Positions 13,759 through 16,486 of a stretch of 16,486 nt of DNA are shown in pieces. The position numbers and the translations under genes are program-made. Within the stretch, counting starts at the first letter, position 1, and each line of letters starts with the position of its first letter. The stretch is from JBEBXQ01 sp040391535 (GTDB lineage Bacteria > Bacteroidota > Bacteroidia > Cytophagales > Spirosomataceae): the NCBI GenBank assembly GCA_040391535.1, contig JBEBXQ010000111.1, forward strand, positions 1-16,486. The letters run 5' to 3'. A model generated the notes under the pieces. That model had not been told where the DNA came from and did not search any database. It was given only the letters and a program-made list of their open reading frames with translations.

Positions 13759-15492
13759 ATGGAACAGTTCGTCGTATCGGCACGGAAATACCGTCCGGTC
13801 ACCTTTGATTCGGTGGTTGGGCAGACACATATTACCACAACGCTGAAGAATGCTATCAGAACCAATCATCTGGCGCAGGCATTTCTTTTTTGTGGTCCGC
13901 GTGGTGTGGGGAAAACCACCTGCGCAAGAATAATGGCCAAAACCATCAACTGTCAGCAGCTGGGTGATACTATTGAGCCCTGTGGTGAATGTGAATCATG
14001 TGTCAGTTTCCAGAACAACGCATCCTTTAATATACATGAACTGGATGCCGCTTCCAACAACTCTGTAGAAGACATCAGAAATCTCATCGACCAGGTACGG
14101 TACCCACCCCAGACCGGTAAATATAAAATCTATATTATCGATGAGGTTCACATGCTTTCTTCACAGGCATTTAATGCTTTTCTCAAAACGCTGGAAGAAC
14201 CACCTTCCTATGCCATATTTATTCTGGCAACGACAGAAAAGCACAAGATTCTGCCAACCATTTTATCCCGTTGTCAGATATTCGATTTTAACAGAATTAT
14301 ACCTTCAGATATTACAGAACATCTGGCGCGGATTGCCGGGCAGGAAAACATAGGCTATGAACCGGAGGCACTGGAGCTCATTGCCCAGAAAGCTGATGGC
14401 GGCCTGCGTGACGCTCTTTCCATGTTTGACCTCAATGTCACCTATTCATCAGATCATTTTCTGAAATATGCAGATGTACTGGAGAATCTGCATGTGCTCG
14501 ATTATGATTATTATTTTAAAATAACCGATGCGCTGGTCAGCGGTAAAGTAGCACAGACGCTTGTGTTATTTGACGAAATTATCCGTAAAGGATTTGATGG
14601 CCATCTTTTTATCATCGGACTACTTGAGCATTTCCGGAATTTACTGGTGTGTAAAGATCAGGTAACGATTCCTCTGCTGGAAGTATCAGAGAGCGCCAAA
14701 GGGAAATACAGCCAGCAGGCAGATGCGGTACCTATGGGATTCCTGCTTTCCGCATTAAGCATCGGCAATCAGTGTGATATCAATTACAAAACGGCCAAGA
14801 ATCAGCGGCTGCATGTAGAGATTACCCTGATCAAAATGTCCAAATTGCAGGAGGTTCTTCATTTGGGTTCGTTATCCGATGCGGATGAAACTACTGTAAA
14901 AAAAAAAACTGAATCCCTGAACGAAGTGCAACCGGTCCCGGTCAGGCACACGACTCCACCTGCAGCAGCTGAACCGCTGCCGGTGGCAGATGCCCCGTCT
15001 GTTCCCCCTGTAAAAATGCAGAGTTCCCGTTTGAGAAGCACTGTAAATCTGGGAAAGGCCACGCAGTCTGCACAGGAGGCCGTATCAGCGCAACCAACTG
15101 TCCCGCGACTGGCCAACCATCCAAAACAAACTTTAACACAGGAAAACCTTATTCTTGAATGGAACCGGTTTAAAGAAAACCGGATCAGGCAGTTTAACAA
15201 ATCTTCGGAAGAAGTAACGATGAGCCGCGACATCAGGCTGGCGGGCAACATTATTCACCTCAACCTGGATAATGACCTGCAAAAACAGACACTGGAAGAG
15301 CTGAAGGTCGATCTTCTTACGTATCTGCGGAGTGTTTTTTCTACACCTTCCCTACAAATTGAAGCACAGGTTTTTCAGGATGATTCGGTAAGAAAACCGT
15401 ATACTCCTTTAGAAAAATTTAACAGCATGGCTGAGAAGAACCCTTATCTCAGGGAACTACAGCAACAGCTAGGGCTCGATGTGGATTTTTGA
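13759..15492 (+). CDS. dnaX: DNA polymerase III subunit gamma/tau
   Basis: The 577-aa full-length (tau-like) product is the ATPase of the replisome clamp loader, which opens the sliding clamp on primed DNA. Domains I-II (about 1-240) hold Walker A GPRGVGKT (46-53), the zinc module C65-x9-C75-x2-C78-x2-C81, Walker B IIDEVH (126-131), sensor 1 LATTEKHK (156-163), the arginine finger in SRC (170-172) and the GLRDAL sensor 2 (215-220). Domain III, the oligomerising collar, spans about 243-366. A Pro-rich linker (about 390-465) and a C-terminal region (about 470-577) follow. The ATG at 13759 gives the usual MxxFVVSARKYRP start; an upstream in-frame TTG (13717) adds residues with no family likeness. 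An 11-A run at codons 380-384 could yield a truncated gamma-like form. Its last 24 bases overlap the convergent hydrolase gene. Confidence 0.97.
   Translation: MEQFVVSARKYRPVTFDSVVGQTHITTTLKNAIRTNHLAQAFLFCGPRGVGKTTCARIMAKTINCQQLGDTIEPCGECESCVSFQNNASFNIHELDAASNNSVEDIRNLIDQVRYPPQTGKYKIYIIDEVHMLSSQAFNAFLKTLEEPPSYAIFILATTEKHKILPTILSRCQIFDFNRIIPSDITEHLARIAGQENIGYEPEALELIAQKADGGLRDALSMFDLNVTYSSDHFLKYADVLENLHVLDYDYYFKITDALVSGKVAQTLVLFDEIIRKGFDGHLFIIGLLEHFRNLLVCKDQVTIPLLEVSESAKGKYSQQADAVPMGFLLSALSIGNQCDINYKTAKNQRLHVEITLIKMSKLQEVLHLGSLSDADETTVKKKTESLNEVQPVPVRHTTPPAAAEPLPVADAPSVPPVKMQSSRLRSTVNLGKATQSAQEAVSAQPTVPRLANHPKQTLTQENLILEWNRFKENRIRQFNKSSEEVTMSRDIRLAGNIIHLNLDNDLQKQTLEELKVDLLTYLRSVFSTPSLQIEAQVFQDDSVRKPYTPLEKFNSMAEKNPYLRELQQQLGLDVDF
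14898..14908 (+). promoter_or_regulatory. Candidate slippage/frameshift site (A11) in dnaX
   Basis: Eleven consecutive A cover the end of codon 380 (GTA), three AAA lysine codons and the first base of ACT. With one extra A (or a -1 ribosomal shift) translation ends at TGA 14910-14912, giving a 384-aa product ending KKKN. With one A lost (or a +1 shift) it ends at TGA 14918-14920, giving 386 residues ending KKKLNP. Either product keeps the clamp-loader domains I-III and loses the tau-specific tail. Known precedents are the Thermus dnaX A-run, which works by transcriptional slippage, and the E. coli dnaX A AAA AAG site, which works by ribosomal -1 frameshifting. Confidence 0.6.
14926..14949 (+). 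repeat. Potential RNA hairpin downstream of the dnaX A-run
   Basis: GTGC (14926-14929) pairs with GCAC (14946-14949), and inside it ACCG (14931-14934) pairs with CGGT (14939-14942) around the loop GTCC, leaving a small asymmetric internal loop. It begins 17 bases after the A-run, further than the 5-9 bases usual for a frameshift-stimulating structure, so a role is doubtful. Confidence 0.25.
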
Positions 15493-16035
15493 TTCCAACG
15501 GAATCGTTTTCAGAATCTGAAACCCTTCCTCCCAATCCGCCAGCCCCGACAACGCATTGATATGGCCTCTGTCGCCCACGTTAACAAATTCGCTTCCCCA
15601 TGCGCGGGCAAAATTTTCAGACCGGGAAATAGAAGCATACATATCATTGGTGCTGGCCACCAGTACCGACCTGAAAGGAAGCCTCTCTGTCGGAATAGGT
15701 GTAAAGCCCTTCACAAAGGTCAGTCTTTTTGACAAAGCAGCATCAGCTGGCGCCACCAGCATGGCTCCGGCCACGAGCGGAGACTTATATTCTGCTGCCC
15801 AGTGGACTACTGTAAGACAGCCTAAACTATGCGCGACCAATACCACAGGTTTCTCCAGTTTTTCAATATATTCCTGCAACCTGTTCACCCAAATATCCTT
15901 TTCGGGCCAGTCCCAGTTATCCTGCACTACCCTTTTAAATTTACCTGCATATCTGTTTTCCCAGATACTCTGCCAGTGATTAATCCCCGATCCGGCTAAA
16001 CCAGGCACTATAAGATACTGAAAATTTGAAACCAT
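15469..16035 (-). CDS. RBBP9/YdeN-family alpha/beta serine hydrolase
   Basis: The 188-aa product is a compact single-domain alpha/beta hydrolase of the RBBP9/YdeN type. The nucleophile elbow is AHSLGCL (68-74, Ser70), the acid is Asp131 in STNDMY, and the histidine is His158 in GDRGHIN. The opening segment FQYLIVPGLAGSGINHWQSI (5-24), with the oxyanion-forming PGLAGSG, is characteristic of the family, as is the length near 190. The natural substrate is not known; family members are active serine hydrolases. There is no signal peptide, so it is cytoplasmic. It converges on dnaX and its last 24 coding bases are antisense to the dnaX 3' end. It is divergent from the Dabb gene across a 254-base AT-rich gap. 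Confidence 0.92.
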   Translation of the reverse strand: MVSNFQYLIVPGLAGSGINHWQSIWENRYAGKFKRVVQDNWDWPEKDIWVNRLQEYIEKLEKPVVLVAHSLGCLTVVHWAAEYKSPLVAGAMLVAPADAALSKRLTFVKGFTPIPTERLPFRSVLVASTNDMYASISRSENFARAWGSEFVNVGDRGHINALSGLADWEEGFQILKTIPLESKIHIEP

Positions 16036-16088
16036 TATTTAGACATTATTACTCTATAAATCCGATAGACAAAATAAAGTTACAGATA

Positions 16089-16126
16089 TTTAAAATACAA
16101 GTTAAAAATTGAAATCTTATTTTAAA
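16089..16126. repeat. AT-only inverted repeat in the hydrolase/Dabb divergent gap
   Basis: TTTAAAATA (16089-16097) and TATTTTAAA (16118-16126) are exact inverted repeats with 20 bases between them. In a region this AT-rich such a repeat may be chance. The same gap also holds GCTAC-TTT-GTAGC (16236-16248), a 5-bp inverted repeat 41 bases before the Dabb ATG that overlaps a TTTG element. Either could be a binding site, and the rest of the 254-base gap shows nothing else. Confidence 0.2.
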
Positions 16127-16289
16127 AAACAGATACAATCTAATATACATCTGAACGACAACCTTTTAACACGGCCTAAAACTTCAGTGAATTACAGGTT
16201 TGGCTGCTTAATATATACATTTCCGGTAAAATACCGCTACTTTGTAGCCAATAATAAAAACTCAATGTCTCATTTTTAATTTCACTTCT

Positions 16290-16486
16290 ATGGCATTTAT
16301 CCATCATGTGTATTTCTGGCTGAAAAACCCCGATAACAAGGAAGAACAGGAAGCACTTATTGCAGGATTAAAAAAACTGGCTCCTGTTGAAAGCCTCCGA
16401 TTTTCACAAATAGGTATACCGGCACCTACTGACCGCCCCGTGATTGACCGCACCTATCACGCCTCTCTGTTATGTGTATTCGATGA
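16290..16486 (+). CDS. Dabb (stress-responsive A/B-barrel) domain protein, 5' part
   Basis: The gene starts at ATG 16290 and runs off the window end; 65 codons are visible with no stop. The product opens MAFIHHVYFWLKNP, then a helix (DNKEEQEALIAGLKKLAPV), then IGIPAPTDRPVIDRTYH and the strand ASLLCVFD. This order (HHVxFWLK strand, helix, TDRPVID loop, strand) matches Dabb-domain proteins, small dimeric ferredoxin-like barrels of about 100 residues. Their functions vary and many are uncharacterised. About two thirds of a typical domain is visible here. It is divergent from the serine hydrolase. Confidence 0.8.
   Translation, partial: MAFIHHVYFWLKNPDNKEEQEALIAGLKKLAPVESLRFSQIGIPAPTDRPVIDRTYHASLLCVFD

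Noticed and set aside
13590..13865. A 92-codon N-terminal extension of the GSCFA gene
   Set aside because: It runs antisense through the dnaX start, is Cys- and basic-rich with no family likeness, and the GSCFA family begins near the ATG at 13589.
14848..14855. GCAGGAGG upstream of the A11 run as a Shine-Dalgarno-like frameshift stimulator
   Set aside because: It is more than 40 bases from the run, whereas the stimulatory site in E. coli dnaX is about 10 bases away, and Bacteroidota make little use of such sequences.
1..16486. CRISPR arrays, insertion sequences, prophage, tRNA or rRNA genes
   Set aside because: No repeat-spacer pattern, transposase or integrase motif, or RNA-gene signature was seen anywhere in the window.

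Overview
The window looks like ordinary chromosome from a Bacteroidota member, most likely Cytophagales or a close relative. This rests on several family-level signs: a DUF5723-type outer-membrane protein whose signal peptide ends in Ala-Gln, a GSCFA-domain protein, a Mrp-type ATPase with a fused MIP18 domain beside a small NifU-like protein, an absence of clear Shine-Dalgarno sequences, and a TAnnTTTG-type promoter candidate. There are no rRNA, tRNA, CRISPR, IS or phage genes, and no gap between genes exceeds 300 bases. The assignment to a genus cannot be made from the sequence alone.

Layout. Bases 85-939 (+) encode an AraC/DNA-alkyl transferase fusion. It is closed by a perfect hairpin at 991-1027 that sits between convergent genes. 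From 1044 to 13589 everything is on the minus strand. In order of transcription this is a GSCFA-domain protein, mrp, a NifU C-terminal-like protein with a strong intrinsic terminator, then a tightly spaced run: an enlarged D-Ala-D-Ala-ligase-like ATP-grasp enzyme, a GH63-like glucosidase, a phosphosugar mutase, a beta-propeller lipoprotein and a DUF5723 protein. Two small uncharacterised proteins follow, one of them rich in cysteine. From 13759 (+) lies dnaX, whose end overlaps tail to tail with a small RBBP9-type serine hydrolase. After a 254-base AT-rich divergent gap, the window ends in the first 65 codons of a Dabb-domain protein.

How the genes fit together. The mrp and nifU-like pair points to Fe-S cluster delivery. 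The glucosidase and the phosphosugar mutase could work in sequence, releasing a hexose and moving phosphate between its C1 and C6, although no sugar kinase is present here. The ligase-like enzyme and the two exported proteins suggest an envelope link, but that is inference.

The most notable signal is an uninterrupted run of 11 A inside dnaX, placed just after the clamp-loader domains, with stop codons in both shifted frames within 12 bases. This is the arrangement expected for producing a short gamma-like subunit by transcriptional slippage or ribosomal frameshifting.
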